Program-made: the position numbers and the translations under genes | The notes under the pieces: model-generated | Databases searched by the model: none | What the model was told of the DNA's origin: nothing | The model's input: the letters and a program-made list of their open reading frames with translations, nothing else | Shown here: in pieces, positions 10,137 to 19,507 of the stretch | How the letters are laid out: each line of letters begins with the position of its first letter | How positions within the stretch are numbered: position 1 is the first letter of the stretch | Origin: Thalassospira sp. ER-Se-21-Dark | GTDB taxonomy: Bacteria > Pseudomonadota > Alphaproteobacteria > Rhodospirillales > Thalassospiraceae | Length of the DNA stretch: 64,000 bases | Assembly (NCBI RefSeq): GCF_017922435.1 | Contig: NZ_VDEZ01000003.1 | Span: 440,366 to 504,365, forward strand | Direction: 5' to 3'

Positions 10137-11203
10137 TCCGCTTTGAACCGCGCAGCAATCCCGGCCCGCTTCTTGTTTATGGCGTGCCGGTTCTGGCCGC
10201 GACGATTGCCATTCTTCTGGCCGCCATTCCGCTGGCGCTTGCCGGCGCCCCGATTATTCAGGCCTATGGTCTTATGATCAGCGGTGCGTTCGGTTCGGTA
10301 TTTTCAACCTCTGAAATGCTCACACGCGCAACGCCCCTGATCCTGACCGGGCTTGCGGCGGCCATCGCATTCCGGGCCAAGCTTTGGAACATTGGCGCCG
10401 AAGGCCAGCTTTACATGGGGGCCATGGCCGCCGTTGCCGTTGGTTCGGGTGTGATTGACGGACCAAACTGGGTGATGATCCCGGTCGTGATTATTGCTGG
10501 CATGGCTGCTGGTGCGCTGATGCTGATTGGTCCGACGCTTTTGAAAACGCGTCTTGGCGTCGATGAAGTGGTTACCACCCTCCTTTTGAACTTTATCGTA
10601 TTGCTGTTCGTGCAGATGATGCTCGAAGGGGCGCTTAAAGATCCGATGTCAATGGGCTGGCCCCAGTCCGAACCGATCATTGATAGTGCGGCCTTCCCGG
10701 CCCTTCTGGAACGCATGCGGGTTCATATTGGCCTGATCATCGCACTGGTTTCGGCGGTCGCACTCGCAATTTTCGTCAAACGCACGGTTTGGGGCTTTGA
10801 AATTCGTGCGGTTGGGGAAAATGCCGCTGCTGCCAGATTTTCGGGCATTTCGGTGACCAAAACCATGATCCTTGTCGCCGCCCTGTCAGGTGGTTTGGCG
10901 GGGCTTGCCGGGGTGTCGGAAGTGGCAGGAACGCGTGGCTATCTCGCAACTGACCTTTCGCCCGGATATGGCTATGCCGGGATCGTGGTGGCCATGCTCG
11001 CGCGCCTTTCACCGATTGGCGTAATTGCATCGGCGTTGTTTGTTGCATCGGTCTTTGTCGGTGCAGATTCAATGAGCCGCGCGATTGGCGTTTCAAGCTA
11101 TCTGGCCGATCTGATCGTTGCCATGGCGTTGCTGTGCGTATTGATCGGCGGGTTCCTGACCCGGTTTAGGGTTCACTTTGATCGCAAATCGGCTCAGGGC
11201 TGA
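10133..11203 (+). CDS. ABC transporter permease (BMP-type nucleoside importer), first subunit
   Basis: This 356-residue polytopic inner-membrane protein of the BPD_transp_2 family has about nine hydrophobic segments. The first is GVPVLAATIAILLAAIPLAL (from residue 17). It includes the conserved cytoplasmic loop RAKLWNIGAEGQLYMGAMAA and the coupling region GFEIRAVGENAAAARFSGI. It starts inside the ATPase stop codon region (ATGA) and pairs with the next permease to form the translocation channel. The hydropathy pattern and gene order support the assignment; specificity is unknown. Confidence 0.92.
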   Translation: MIRFEPRSNPGPLLVYGVPVLAATIAILLAAIPLALAGAPIIQAYGLMISGAFGSVFSTSEMLTRATPLILTGLAAAIAFRAKLWNIGAEGQLYMGAMAAVAVGSGVIDGPNWVMIPVVIIAGMAAGALMLIGPTLLKTRLGVDEVVTTLLLNFIVLLFVQMMLEGALKDPMSMGWPQSEPIIDSAAFPALLERMRVHIGLIIALVSAVALAIFVKRTVWGFEIRAVGENAAAARFSGISVTKTMILVAALSGGLAGLAGVSEVAGTRGYLATDLSPGYGYAGIVVAMLARLSPIGVIASALFVASVFVGADSMSRAIGVSSYLADLIVAMALLCVLIGGFLTRFRVHFDRKSAQG

Positions 11204-11214
11204 GGGGATAGACC

Positions 11215-12156
11215 ATGGAAATCATTGATATTCTTCTTGCCGCCAGCTTCTGGGAAGCCGCCATTCGCATCGCGACCCCATTGATCTTTGGCGTGCTGGG
11301 TGCGCTGATCTGCGAACGCGCCGGTGTTCTTAACCTTGGGATCGAGGGTATTTTTACCGCCGGTGCAATGGCCGGCTGGATGGCCGTGTGGCTTGGTGCC
11401 GGGCTTTGGGGTGGCGTTTTGGTTGCGGCCCTTGCGGGTGGCTTCTTTGGCCTGATCCATGCGATCCTGACCGTGCCACTGGGGCTCAGCCAGCATGTGT
11501 CAGGCATCGGGGTGACGTTGCTTGCCACCAGCCTGTCCTATTTCACCTATCGCACGGCATTGCCCGATGTTTCATCCCCGCCGCGGATCGAACCGTTCCG
11601 TCCGCTTGATATCCCGTTTCTTTCAGACCTGCCCTTCATCGGACAGGCGCTGTTTTCGCAAACGGCGATGACAATGCTGGCCCTTGTTCTGGTGTTAGTC
11701 ACCGGCTGGGTTTTGTATCGCACACCGCTTGGTCTTGCGATCCGTGCGGTTGGCGACAACCCGTCCTCGGTCGAGGCACAGGGACTTTCGGTTTATGGCC
11801 TTCGCATCGGGGCGGTTGTGGTTGGATCTTCGCTGATGGCGCTCGGTGGGGCTTTTCTGACCATGTCTGCCTTTGATGCGTTCTTCTTTGGTATGATCAA
11901 TGGCCGTGGCTGGGTTTGTATTGCGCTCACCGTATTTGCCAGCTGGCGTCCCGGAAAGGCCTTGATCGGGGCGTTGCTGTTTGGGGCATTTGATGCGTTT
12001 CAGGTCCGCCTGCAGACCGAGGTTGGCGCGTTCCTGCCATCGCAGGTTTTCCTGATGATGCCCTATATCCTGTCGATCATTGCGCTTATTGTTGTCGCCC
12101 GCAAAGCCGATTACCCCAAGGCGCTTCTTGTGCCATGGTTCAAGGGCCAGCGTTAA
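11215..12156 (+). CDS. ABC transporter permease (BMP-type nucleoside importer), second subunit
   Basis: This is the second BPD_transp_2 permease, 313 residues and shorter than its partner as usual. Family features are the loop ICERAGVLNLGIEGIFTAGA near residue 35 and the coupling loop GLAIRAVGDNPSSVEAQGLS. A strong ribosome site GAGGGGA precedes the ATG, and only 11 bases separate it from the first permease. It is the last component of the importer; an amidohydrolase follows 48 bases later and is probably co-transcribed. Confidence 0.92.
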   Translation: MEIIDILLAASFWEAAIRIATPLIFGVLGALICERAGVLNLGIEGIFTAGAMAGWMAVWLGAGLWGGVLVAALAGGFFGLIHAILTVPLGLSQHVSGIGVTLLATSLSYFTYRTALPDVSSPPRIEPFRPLDIPFLSDLPFIGQALFSQTAMTMLALVLVLVTGWVLYRTPLGLAIRAVGDNPSSVEAQGLSVYGLRIGAVVVGSSLMALGGAFLTMSAFDAFFFGMINGRGWVCIALTVFASWRPGKALIGALLFGAFDAFQVRLQTEVGAFLPSQVFLMMPYILSIIALIVVARKADYPKALLVPWFKGQR

Positions 12157-12204
12157 GCACTGCACCCCAACTATGACTGCCACCACCAGACCAAGGATGA
12201 CATC

Positions 12205-13494
12205 ATGCAACCCGATCTGATCCTGAAAAACGCCAATATCGCCAACGGCCCAAACGGTGTCGATATCGCGTGTCAGAACGGCAAGATCATCGAGATTGCC
12301 GAACATATCGATGTACCCTCGGTCGAGGTGCTTGACTGTGGTGGCATGCTGGTCAGCCCGCCCTTTGTCGACAGCCATTTCCACATGGATGCGACATTGT
12401 CACTCGGTCTGCCGCGCATGAATGAGTCGGGCACGTTGCTTGAAGGCATCGCGTTGTGGGGGGAGCTTAAACCGCTTCTGACCGCCGAAGCGGTGATTGA
12501 GCGCGCGCTTAAATATTGCGATCTGGCCGTATCAAAGGGCCTGCTTGCAATCCGCACCCATGTCGATGTTTGCGATGACCGGTTGCTGGCGGTTGATGCG
12601 TTGCTGGAAGTCAAAAGGCAGGTCGCACCCTATATCGATTTGCAGCTGGTGGCCTTCCCGCAGGATGGCTATCTGCGCAGCCCGACCGCCAAGGAAAATA
12701 CCATCCGCGCCCTTGATAAGGGTGTGGATGTTGTGGGCGGTATTCCGCATTTCGAACGCACCATGGCCGATGGAGCACAAAGCATCAAAGAACTTTGCGA
12801 AATGGCGGCGGACCGTGGGCTTATGGTCGATATGCATTGCGATGAATCTGATGATCCGCTGTCGCGTCACATCGAAATGCTGGCCTATGAAACACAGCGT
12901 TTGGGGCTTCAGGGCCGGGTGGCAGGCTCACACCTGACATCGATGCACTCGATGGATAATTATTACGTTTCAAAGCTGATCGCCCTGATGGTCGAGGCAG
13001 AAGTTTCCGCCATCGCCAACCCGCTGATCAACATCACCCTTCAGGGCCGCCATGATTCCTATCCCAAGCGTCGCGGCATGACACGCGTGCCGGAATTGCG
13101 CAAGGCCGGGCTCACTGTGGCCTTCGGTCATGATTGCGTGATGGATCCCTGGTATTCGATGGGTTCTGGCGACATGCTTGAAGTTGCATCGATGGGGCTA
13201 CATGTCGCACAGATGACGTCGCGCGATGATATCCGCGCCTGCTTTGACGCCGTCACCACAGAACCGGCCAAGATCATGGGTCTTGAAGGATACGGTATTG
13301 AAGTTGGCAACAATGCCGATTTCGTCATCCTGCAGGCCCGCGACACCATCGAGGCCATCCGCATGCGCGCCAACCGCCTGTTTGTTATTCGCCGGGGCAA
13401 AATCATCGCCGAAACACCAATGGCGCAAACACGCCTGCACCTGTCAGACCGCCCGGATCATGTACGCGAACACGAATACGCGCCGGGACAATGA
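12205..13494 (+). CDS. codA: Cytosine deaminase-like amidohydrolase
   Basis: It hydrolyses an exocyclic amino group of a nucleobase, cytosine in E. coli CodA, giving uracil and ammonia. The 429-residue protein has the amidohydrolase metal set: H58 and H60 (HFHMD), H211 with catalytic E214 (HCDESDD), H243 (GSHLTSMHS) and D310 (FGHDCVMDPWYSMG). Segments such as RTHVDVCDDRLLAVDALLEV and LQGRHDSYPKRRGMTRV are as I recall them from E. coli CodA, so a cytosine-type substrate is favoured. Related N-isopropylammelide or creatinine deaminases share the fold. AAGGA lies upstream of the ATG. Its place after a BMP importer suggests import and salvage of nucleosides or bases. Confidence 0.85.
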   Translation: MQPDLILKNANIANGPNGVDIACQNGKIIEIAEHIDVPSVEVLDCGGMLVSPPFVDSHFHMDATLSLGLPRMNESGTLLEGIALWGELKPLLTAEAVIERALKYCDLAVSKGLLAIRTHVDVCDDRLLAVDALLEVKRQVAPYIDLQLVAFPQDGYLRSPTAKENTIRALDKGVDVVGGIPHFERTMADGAQSIKELCEMAADRGLMVDMHCDESDDPLSRHIEMLAYETQRLGLQGRVAGSHLTSMHSMDNYYVSKLIALMVEAEVSAIANPLINITLQGRHDSYPKRRGMTRVPELRKAGLTVAFGHDCVMDPWYSMGSGDMLEVASMGLHVAQMTSRDDIRACFDAVTTEPAKIMGLEGYGIEVGNNADFVILQARDTIEAIRMRANRLFVIRRGKIIAETPMAQTRLHLSDRPDHVREHEYAPGQ

Positions 13495-13572
13495 AATATG
13501 ACGCATGATCAAGTGATCTGATTGCTTTTTGCAGTCGGATAAAAGACACCGCCAACCAGAACGGACGTCCCG

Positions 13573-14178
13573 ATGTTTTACGAGCCCGGAAACCCCCCCC
13601 ACAATCTTCCACATGATCCGTTCAAGGCCTGTGTGGCGCCGCGTCCGATTGGCTGGGTATCAACCCTCGATAAAGAAGGCCGGGCCAACCTTGCGCCTTA
13701 TTCCTTTTTCAATGCGGTGCATGGCAATCCGCCGATGGTAATGTTTTCATCGGGCGGGTCGGTCGACAGTTTGCGCAATGCGCGCGATACCGGCGAGTTT
13801 GTTGTTGGCGTTGCGCCGAAGGCGATGCTGAAAGAACTTAATTTTTCCTCGGCCCCGCTGCCGCCGGGCGAAGATGAGTTTGAATATGCTGGCTTGGAAA
13901 AGCTGCCGGCAAAATGCGTCAAACCGCATCTGATCAAGGGTGTGCCGATCCATATGGAATGCGAAGTGTTCCAGATTGTCGACCTGCCAAGCGCCAATCC
14001 GGAACGCCCGTGTGCGATGGTGATTGGAACTGTTGTCGGCCTGCATATCGATGATGACATCATTCGCGATGGCATGGTTGATATCACACTGTTTGAACCG
14101 CTCGCGCGGCTTGGCTATCAGGAATATGCCAGCGTTTCGGAAACCTTCACGGTCCGGCGCGAGGATTTCTGGAAGTAG
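13573..14178 (+). CDS. Flavin reductase-like FMN-binding protein
   Basis: This 201-residue cytoplasmic protein has the flavin_reduct split-barrel fold. Typical elements are the early RPIGWVSTLDKEGRANLAPY, where FMN binds, followed by SFFNAVHGNPPMVMFSSGG and the core FVVGVAPKAMLKELNF. Members either reduce flavin for a partner oxygenase or are stand-alone FMN proteins. No oxygenase is present nearby, so the partner is unknown. It lies 78 bases after the deaminase in the same direction and may be read with it. Confidence 0.82.
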   Translation: MFYEPGNPPHNLPHDPFKACVAPRPIGWVSTLDKEGRANLAPYSFFNAVHGNPPMVMFSSGGSVDSLRNARDTGEFVVGVAPKAMLKELNFSSAPLPPGEDEFEYAGLEKLPAKCVKPHLIKGVPIHMECEVFQIVDLPSANPERPCAMVIGTVVGLHIDDDIIRDGMVDITLFEPLARLGYQEYASVSETFTVRREDFWK

Positions 14179-14344
14179 TACATCCCAAACCTAGCCAAGC
14201 GTCTGATTTGTTTCATCAAAGCGACGCTCAAGTGCAAACAAACTGTCACACAGAACCCTTAATGTGAACAGGAACACAGTTCGCCCGAACATTGCGGGCT
14301 TGAGCGTAAGTGTTTTTGTGAAATTTTTCGGGGAATTCCCAGTG

Positions 14345-15667
14345 ATGAAACGGACGTTTGCAGCCGGTCTTTTCGGTGTTACCGCCATGCTGATGGCGGG
14401 TTCTGCCATGCTGATGGCGGGTTCTGCCATGGCAGGCGAAGCCAAGGTTTTTGAAACCAAAAGCGCGATCAACAACCTTTCGACCGTCATGGTTGACGGC
14501 GGCAAGGCACGCGCGCTTACCGTCGGTTTTGGTTCCGGCGCATACCGCCGCCCGGGCGATCCGGCCAACATGTTCTATGCCGTTTCTGACCGTGGCCCGA
14601 ACTTTGTCTGTGGTGATGTTGAAGCCGTGCTTGGCGTTTCTGCCGATCAGGTCTGCAAAGGGCAGAAAGTCCGCGTTTATCCGACCCCGGATTACTCGCC
14701 TTCGATCTATACCATCTTCCTGAATAACGATGGCAGCTTTGACGTCAAGGACGTCATTACGCTGAAAGACCAAAATGGCGTGCCGTTGACCGGCCTGACC
14801 AACAAGCTGACCGTGGCGAAAACCGAAAAGCCGGTCGATGCCAATGGCAATCCGCTTGAACAGTCGGTGTCCTCGATCGATGCCGAAGGGATTATTCGTC
14901 TATCTGATGGGTCCTACTGGATTGGTGAAGAAAACGGCCCGTCGATCCTGCATGCGTCGGCGGACGGCACCGTTATCGAACGTATCGTTCCGGCCGGTTC
15001 GGAAAAGGATTTCGAAGATTCGGCTTATAAAGTCACCGGTGGCCTTCCTGCCATTCTGGTCAAACGCCAGACCAACCGCGGCATTGAATCGATGGCCGTA
15101 TCACCAGACGAAACCAAGCTTTACTTCATGGTTCAGAACCCGCTGGCCAACCCGAATGCCGATGCCTACAAGGCGGCCAAGAACACCCGCCTGTTCGTTT
15201 ATGATCGCGCAGCGTCAAAACTGAGCGGTGAATATATCTATCAGCTGGATGACCCGCAGAGCTTCCGCAACGATCCGTCCAAAAAACAGAACGCACCGCG
15301 CATTTCCGAAGTTCTCGCCCTTGGCAATGACCGTCTTCTGGTGCTTGAACGTACTGACAAGACCACGAAGCTGCATGAAGTCGAACTTAAAGGTGCGACC
15401 AACATCCTTGCCAGCCGCTGGGATGACATGTCGACCAGTCCGACTTTGGAACAGCAAAACGATCTTGGCAGCATCAATCTTACCCCGGTTTCAAAGACGC
15501 TTCGTTTTGACAGCGCAGACTACCCGGAAGCACCGAACAAGCTTGAAGGCCTTGCCATCATGGGCGACGGTGCACTTGCGATGATCAACGACAATGACTT
15601 TGGCATCAAGGGCGATCCGACCAAGGTTATCCTGATCGACGGTCTGGTTCAGGCTGACAAATTCTGA
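14345..15667 (+). CDS. Exported esterase-like phytase-family protein
   Basis: This 440-residue secreted protein belongs to the esterase-like activity of phytase family, a beta-propeller group often annotated as a phytase-like phosphoesterase with no firm substrate. The signal peptide ends at about AMA, residue 31. The mature chain has the early SGAYRRPGDPANMFYAVSDR, the conserved DAEGIIRLSDGSYWIGEENG, and later IESMAVSPDETKLYFMVQNP. ATG 14345 is preferred over an open frame back to 14264 because the signal peptide starts there. Oddity: the signal peptide contains a perfect 21-base tandem duplication. A strong terminator follows. Confidence 0.82.
   Translation: MKRTFAAGLFGVTAMLMAGSAMLMAGSAMAGEAKVFETKSAINNLSTVMVDGGKARALTVGFGSGAYRRPGDPANMFYAVSDRGPNFVCGDVEAVLGVSADQVCKGQKVRVYPTPDYSPSIYTIFLNNDGSFDVKDVITLKDQNGVPLTGLTNKLTVAKTEKPVDANGNPLEQSVSSIDAEGIIRLSDGSYWIGEENGPSILHASADGTVIERIVPAGSEKDFEDSAYKVTGGLPAILVKRQTNRGIESMAVSPDETKLYFMVQNPLANPNADAYKAAKNTRLFVYDRAASKLSGEYIYQLDDPQSFRNDPSKKQNAPRISEVLALGNDRLLVLERTDKTTKLHEVELKGATNILASRWDDMSTSPTLEQQNDLGSINLTPVSKTLRFDSADYPEAPNKLEGLAIMGDGALAMINDNDFGIKGDPTKVILIDGLVQADKF
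14387..14428 (+). repeat. Two perfect 21-base tandem copies within a signal peptide
   Basis: ATGCTGATGGCGGGTTCTGC plus C occurs twice head-to-tail (14387-14407 and 14408-14428), encoding MLMAGSA MLMAGSA in the hydrophobic core of the signal peptide. It is in frame, so copy-number slippage would lengthen or shorten the core by 7 residues without a frameshift. Confidence 0.95.
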
Positions 15668-15696
15668 TCTGTCGTCTTACTTCTCGACAATCACAG

Positions 15697-15731
15697 GCGG
15701 GAAAGCTGTCATGCAGCTTTCCCGCTTTTTT
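15697..15731 (+). terminator. Rho-independent terminator after the phytase-like gene
   Basis: A perfect 12-bp stem GCGGGAAAGCTG / CAGCTTTCCCGC with a 5-nt loop is followed directly by TTTTTT. It covers the 5' end of the open frame of the next gene, which argues for that gene's later start. Confidence 0.93.
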
Positions 15732-15761
15732 ATTGGGTCAAAACGGCGTAAAAGCAGGCCC

Positions 15762-16736
15762 ATGATGGAAAACACACAGACATTCGATACCCCGGACGGC
15801 GTTGATGCCGTAATCGAGCCGATGGATGCCACCGGCTACCTCGCCCCTGTCGGCTTTGAGGATCAGCTTGAAGCCGAACTTGGCGACGTCATCGAACGCC
15901 ATGACCGGTTGATGTTCGCCCCCGGTCCGGAACGGCGCGTATTCTGGGCGCAGAATGTCTGGCGCAATCCGGTGCGCATTGCCATCCCGTCGATCAAGGG
16001 TGCGGCCAAAATCCTGAAATTCAATCAGCGCAACTGGGCCCTGTTCAAGTTTGACCATTTTTCGCGCGCCAAACTGATCGAAGGCCACCTGCCCCATGTG
16101 TCTGCCAAGCGTCAGGTGTTTGGTGAACCCGCCCTGACCGCACCGCTTGGTTCATGGACGCTGATTGATCCCGATACCATCATTGCATCGGCCGATTGTT
16201 CCAGCCCGTGGAAAAACGGCGAGGTCGAGTTTGAAGAAGACAAGGTAACCCCACCCAACCGTGCCTACCTTAAACTTTGGGAAGCCTTCACCCGGCTTGG
16301 CACCTATCCGCAGGCCGGTGATCGCACCATGGATCTGGGCGGAAGCCCAGGCGGCTGGACCTGGGTTTTGCATGAATTCGGCACCGATGTGATTTCCATC
16401 GACAAGGCCCGCCTTGATGCCAAGATCGCCAATCTGCCCCGCGTTGATTTCCGTCAGGAAAGTGCCTTTGGCCTGAACCCGGAAGAAATCGGCTATATTG
16501 ATTGGCTGTGCTCGGACGTGATTTGCTATCCGGATCGCCTGTTTACGCTCGTCAATCAGTGGATGGATGCCGGGATGGCAACCAATTTCATCTGCACCAT
16601 CAAATTGCAGGGCGATACGGACTATTCCGCAATCACCCAGTTTGCCGATATCCCCGGATCAAAGGTCGTGCATTTGTATAACAACAAGCACGAACTGACC
16701 TGGATGAAGGTGCCCGGCGTTACCGATCAGGATTGA
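15762..16736 (+). CDS. FtsJ-type SAM methyltransferase, RlmM-like (23S rRNA ribose 2'-O-methylation)
   Basis: This 324-residue protein has a THUMP-like N-terminal part and a C-terminal Rossmann methyltransferase. The SAM loop is MDLGGSPGGWTWVLHEFGTD, followed by the acidic strand end ISIDKARLD and the catalytic-region segment DWLCSDVICYPDRLFTLVNQ. The GGSPGGWT signature is typical of RlmM, which methylates C2498 of 23S rRNA in E. coli, so a similar rRNA role is likely though the target is inferred. The frame is open from 15711, but that region overlaps the preceding terminator; the ATG at 15762 with GCAGG upstream is preferred. Its 3' end overlaps the convergent GFA gene by 10 bases. Confidence 0.82.
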   Translation: MMENTQTFDTPDGVDAVIEPMDATGYLAPVGFEDQLEAELGDVIERHDRLMFAPGPERRVFWAQNVWRNPVRIAIPSIKGAAKILKFNQRNWALFKFDHFSRAKLIEGHLPHVSAKRQVFGEPALTAPLGSWTLIDPDTIIASADCSSPWKNGEVEFEEDKVTPPNRAYLKLWEAFTRLGTYPQAGDRTMDLGGSPGGWTWVLHEFGTDVISIDKARLDAKIANLPRVDFRQESAFGLNPEEIGYIDWLCSDVICYPDRLFTLVNQWMDAGMATNFICTIKLQGDTDYSAITQFADIPGSKVVHLYNNKHELTWMKVPGVTDQD

Positions 16737-17173
16737 TCGGCAACGGCAGCATTTTCGGCCTTGTCTGATTGATCATGTTGGGGAATTGCCGGATCAAGCG
16801 GATAATAATCCCCTTTATCCGCACAATAAATCTGCCCGACTGTGGTCATACCCTTTGTATCATCAAGAGTTCCGGGCATCAGTGCCATATTGTCGTTACG
16901 CACAGGGCGCCAGAACAGGGCGGTGCCGCATTCCTTGCAAAATCCGCGATCGGTTTTATCGGACATGCGATACCACCGCAGCCCGTCACCCTTGGCCAGT
17001 TTCAGATGATGGCGGTCAAAGCGGGCATAAGAGCTGACATGTCCGTGCAGCTTGCGACACAGTTCGCAGTGACACATCACCGCATCGTCAATCGGCCCGT
17101 GAACTTCATAACGGACATCGCCGCAATGACATCCACCGCGATAAACCGTCTCCTTGTGCGCAGAATTGCCCAC
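16727..17173 (-). CDS. GFA/CENP-V-family zinc protein
   Basis: This 148-residue protein of the glutathione-dependent formaldehyde-activating (GFA) family is a small zinc-binding fold. The cysteine sets are all present: GGCHCGDVRYEV near the start, CHCELCRKLHG in the middle, and FCKECGTALFW later. Most members have no proven enzyme activity, and no formaldehyde-oxidation genes are next to it, so I leave the function open. The start is GTG at 17171-17173 with an excellent AGGGGAG upstream; the longer open frame to 17281 lacks such a site. It is convergent with the RlmM-like gene and divergent from nadB. Confidence 0.8.
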   Translation of the reverse strand: MGNSAHKETVYRGGCHCGDVRYEVHGPIDDAVMCHCELCRKLHGHVSSYARFDRHHLKLAKGDGLRWYRMSDKTDRGFCKECGTALFWRPVRNDNMALMPGTLDDTKGMTTVGQIYCADKGDYYPLDPAIPQHDQSDKAENAAVADQS

Positions 17174-17410
17174 AGCAAACTCCCCTGGTTGGTGTTGGGT
17201 GGTCCTTTTTAATCTGTCTGCTTGGCGGCCATTTGCAAGCAACGCGCAGTAAATCTGACACAAGCGGACAGAAATCATCATACCATTTCCGACAAATATG
17301 TTTGAGATTGGCTAAAAGCAGTCCTATTCTGCGCCTCTGTTCGGAGCCCGATGTTGACGCCACCGCGCCAGTTTCCGCCATCAGGCACCGCCCGAAAGCG
17401 ATGGGAAAAA

Positions 17411-19057
17411 ATGTCCGAAAATTCTTTCCAGTATGATGTGCTTATTATCGGCAGTGGTGCTGCCGGTTTGTCCACGGCACTCAAACTTGCCCCGCATGTA
17501 AAAGTCGCCGTTCTTTCCAAGGGAAAGATCGATGATGGATCGACCAACTGGGCACAAGGCGGTATTGCCGCCGTTCTTGATGCCGCCGACAGCATTGAAA
17601 ACCACGTTCGTGATACGCTGGTGGCAGGCGCCGACCTTTGCAAACGCGAAACCGTCGAATTCGTCGCCACCAATGCGCCGAAGGCGATTGCCTGGCTTGA
17701 TGAACTTGGCATTCAACTGACCCGTGATCCCAATGGGGATAACAATCAGCCGTTCCACCTTACCCGCGAAGGCGGTCATAGCCACCGGCGCATTGTGCAT
17801 GCGGCAGATGCCACCGGGCGTGCGGTTCAGACGACGCTTCAGGGCCAGGCAGTCAATCATCCGAACATTGATGTTTTTGAAAACTATCTGGCGATTGATC
17901 TGGTGACCGACCGCAAATTCGGTGGCGAAGGTCGCCGCTGCATCGGGGCCTATGCGCTTGATCTTGGTACCGGAAAGGTCAAGTCATTCAACGCGCGCAC
18001 CGTGATCCTCGCCACCGGCGGGGCAAGCAAGGTGTACCGGTTTACCTCCAACCCGGACGGATCAACGGGCGATGGTATCGCAATGGCATGGCGTGCGGGT
18101 TGCCGGGTGATGAATATGGAATTCAGCCAGTTCCACCCGACATGCCTGTATCATCCGCAAGCCAAATCCTTCCTGATTTCCGAGGCCGTACGTGGTGAAG
18201 GCGGCAAGCTTTTGCTGCCTGATGGCACACGCTTCATGGACCGGTTTGATGAACGTGGCGAACTGGCCCCGCGTGATATTGTCGCACGCGCGATTGACCA
18301 TGAACTCAAACGTCTTGGTGCAGATTGTGTTTACCTTGATATCACCCACAAGGGCGCTGATTTCATCAAGGAACACTTCCCGACCATCTATGAAAATTGC
18401 CTTAGCTACGGCATCGACATGACCCAACAACCGATCCCGGTTGTTCCGGCGGCCCATTATACCTGCGGCGGGGTTCTGACCGATCTACGCGGGCGTACCG
18501 ATCTGACCGGGCTTTATGCCATCGGTGAATGTGCCGGCACCGGTTTGCATGGCGCAAACCGACTGGCATCCAACTCGCTTCTGGAATGCCTTGTGTTTGG
18601 CGAGGCGGCGGCAAAGGACATTATCGAAGCCCTGCCGGTCGAGGACCTTTTCAAACCGATCCCGGACTGGGATGAAACCGGCATCACGGACTCGGACGAA
18701 GAAGTCATTGTTGCCCATAACTGGGAACAGCTGCGCAACGTGATGTGGGACTTTGTCGGCATTGTGCGCACCACCAAGCGCATGCAACGCGCTCAGCACC
18801 GTGTTGATTTGCTGTTATCGGAAATCGATGAATATTACGGCAATTTCCGTGTCACCAATGATCTTCTGGAACTGCGTAACCTGTCTGTCGTTGCCAAGCT
18901 GATCATTCAGTCTGCCCTGTGGCGACGCGAAAGCCGGGGGCTGCATTACACCACCGATTACCCTGATCTTGATGAAAGTGGCACGCCGCGCCAGACCATT
19001 CTGGTGCCGGAAAACTTTGCAGGTCGTTGGGTGATCTCCGGTCAATGGAAAACCTGA
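17411..19057 (+). CDS. nadB: L-aspartate oxidase (NAD biosynthesis)
   Basis: NadB oxidises L-aspartate to iminoaspartate, the first step of de novo NAD synthesis. The 548-residue flavoprotein opens with the FAD-binding [19 protein letters not shown]. It then shows the NadB features [52 protein letters not shown] and [20 protein letters not shown], with the C-terminal helical domain of the fumarate-reductase flavoprotein family. The Glu/Gln-rich loop of fumarate reductases is absent. ATG 17411 follows GGGA; the frame is open from 17351. No nadA or nadC lies within the window. The stop TGA is immediately followed by the ATG of the next gene. Confidence 0.94.
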   Translation: MSENSFQYDVLIIGSGAAGLSTALKLAPHVKVAVLSKGKIDDGSTNWAQGGIAAVLDAADSIENHVRDTLVAGADLCKRETVEFVATNAPKAIAWLDELGIQLTRDPNGDNNQPFHLTREGGHSHRRIVHAADATGRAVQTTLQGQAVNHPNIDVFENYLAIDLVTDRKFGGEGRRCIGAYALDLGTGKVKSFNARTVILATGGASKVYRFTSNPDGSTGDGIAMAWRAGCRVMNMEFSQFHPTCLYHPQAKSFLISEAVRGEGGKLLLPDGTRFMDRFDERGELAPRDIVARAIDHELKRLGADCVYLDITHKGADFIKEHFPTIYENCLSYGIDMTQQPIPVVPAAHYTCGGVLTDLRGRTDLTGLYAIGECAGTGLHGANRLASNSLLECLVFGEAAAKDIIEALPVEDLFKPIPDWDETGITDSDEEVIVAHNWEQLRNVMWDFVGIVRTTKRMQRAQHRVDLLLSEIDEYYGNFRVTNDLLELRNLSVVAKLIIQSALWRRESRGLHYTTDYPDLDESGTPRQTILVPENFAGRWVISGQWKT

Positions 19058-19507
19058 ATGGTCGATAAAGCCGAACTTGTGGGAATTGCGCGCAAGGCAC
19101 GCCCGCGCGCCCCGATGGAAAGCCTTGAAAGCGTCGCAGTCACAACCGAACTTGGCATCGACGGGGATTTTCGCGGCAAACTGCGCCGACGTCAGGTCAC
19201 CATTCTGACCGAAGAAGACTGGCAGGCGGCATGCCACGAAATCGGTCGAGATGACATTCACTGGACCGAACGCCGCGCCAACCTTTTTGTCCGCGGGATT
19301 GCCTTGCCACGCAGCAAAGGCAGCAAACTTTCAATCGGTGACGTGGTGTTTGAAATTACCGGTGAAACAGACCCGTGCAATCGCATGGATACGGTTGCCA
19401 TGGGACTGCAAGAGGCTTTGAGACCAGACTGGCGGGGTGGTGTGACCTGTCGCGTGATCACGGGTGGCACAATCACCATCGGTGATCCGGTGACCGAGGA
19501 CACCTAG
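19058..19507 (+). CDS. MOSC-domain protein
   Basis: This 149-residue protein consists of a single MOSC domain, the fold at the C-terminus of molybdenum cofactor sulfurases that carries a sulfur on a conserved Cys. It shows the family segments LGIDGDFRGKLRRRQVTIL, RRANLFVRGIAL and the Cys-containing TGETDPCNRMDTVAMGLQEA. Stand-alone MOSC proteins are thought to handle sulfur transfer or detoxify N-hydroxylated compounds with Moco (family knowledge). The start codon abuts the nadB stop (TGAATG), so translation is coupled. Its end overlaps the convergent DUF4269 gene by 4 bases. Confidence 0.85.
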   Translation: MVDKAELVGIARKARPRAPMESLESVAVTTELGIDGDFRGKLRRRQVTILTEEDWQAACHEIGRDDIHWTERRANLFVRGIALPRSKGSKLSIGDVVFEITGETDPCNRMDTVAMGLQEALRPDWRGGVTCRVITGGTITIGDPVTEDT

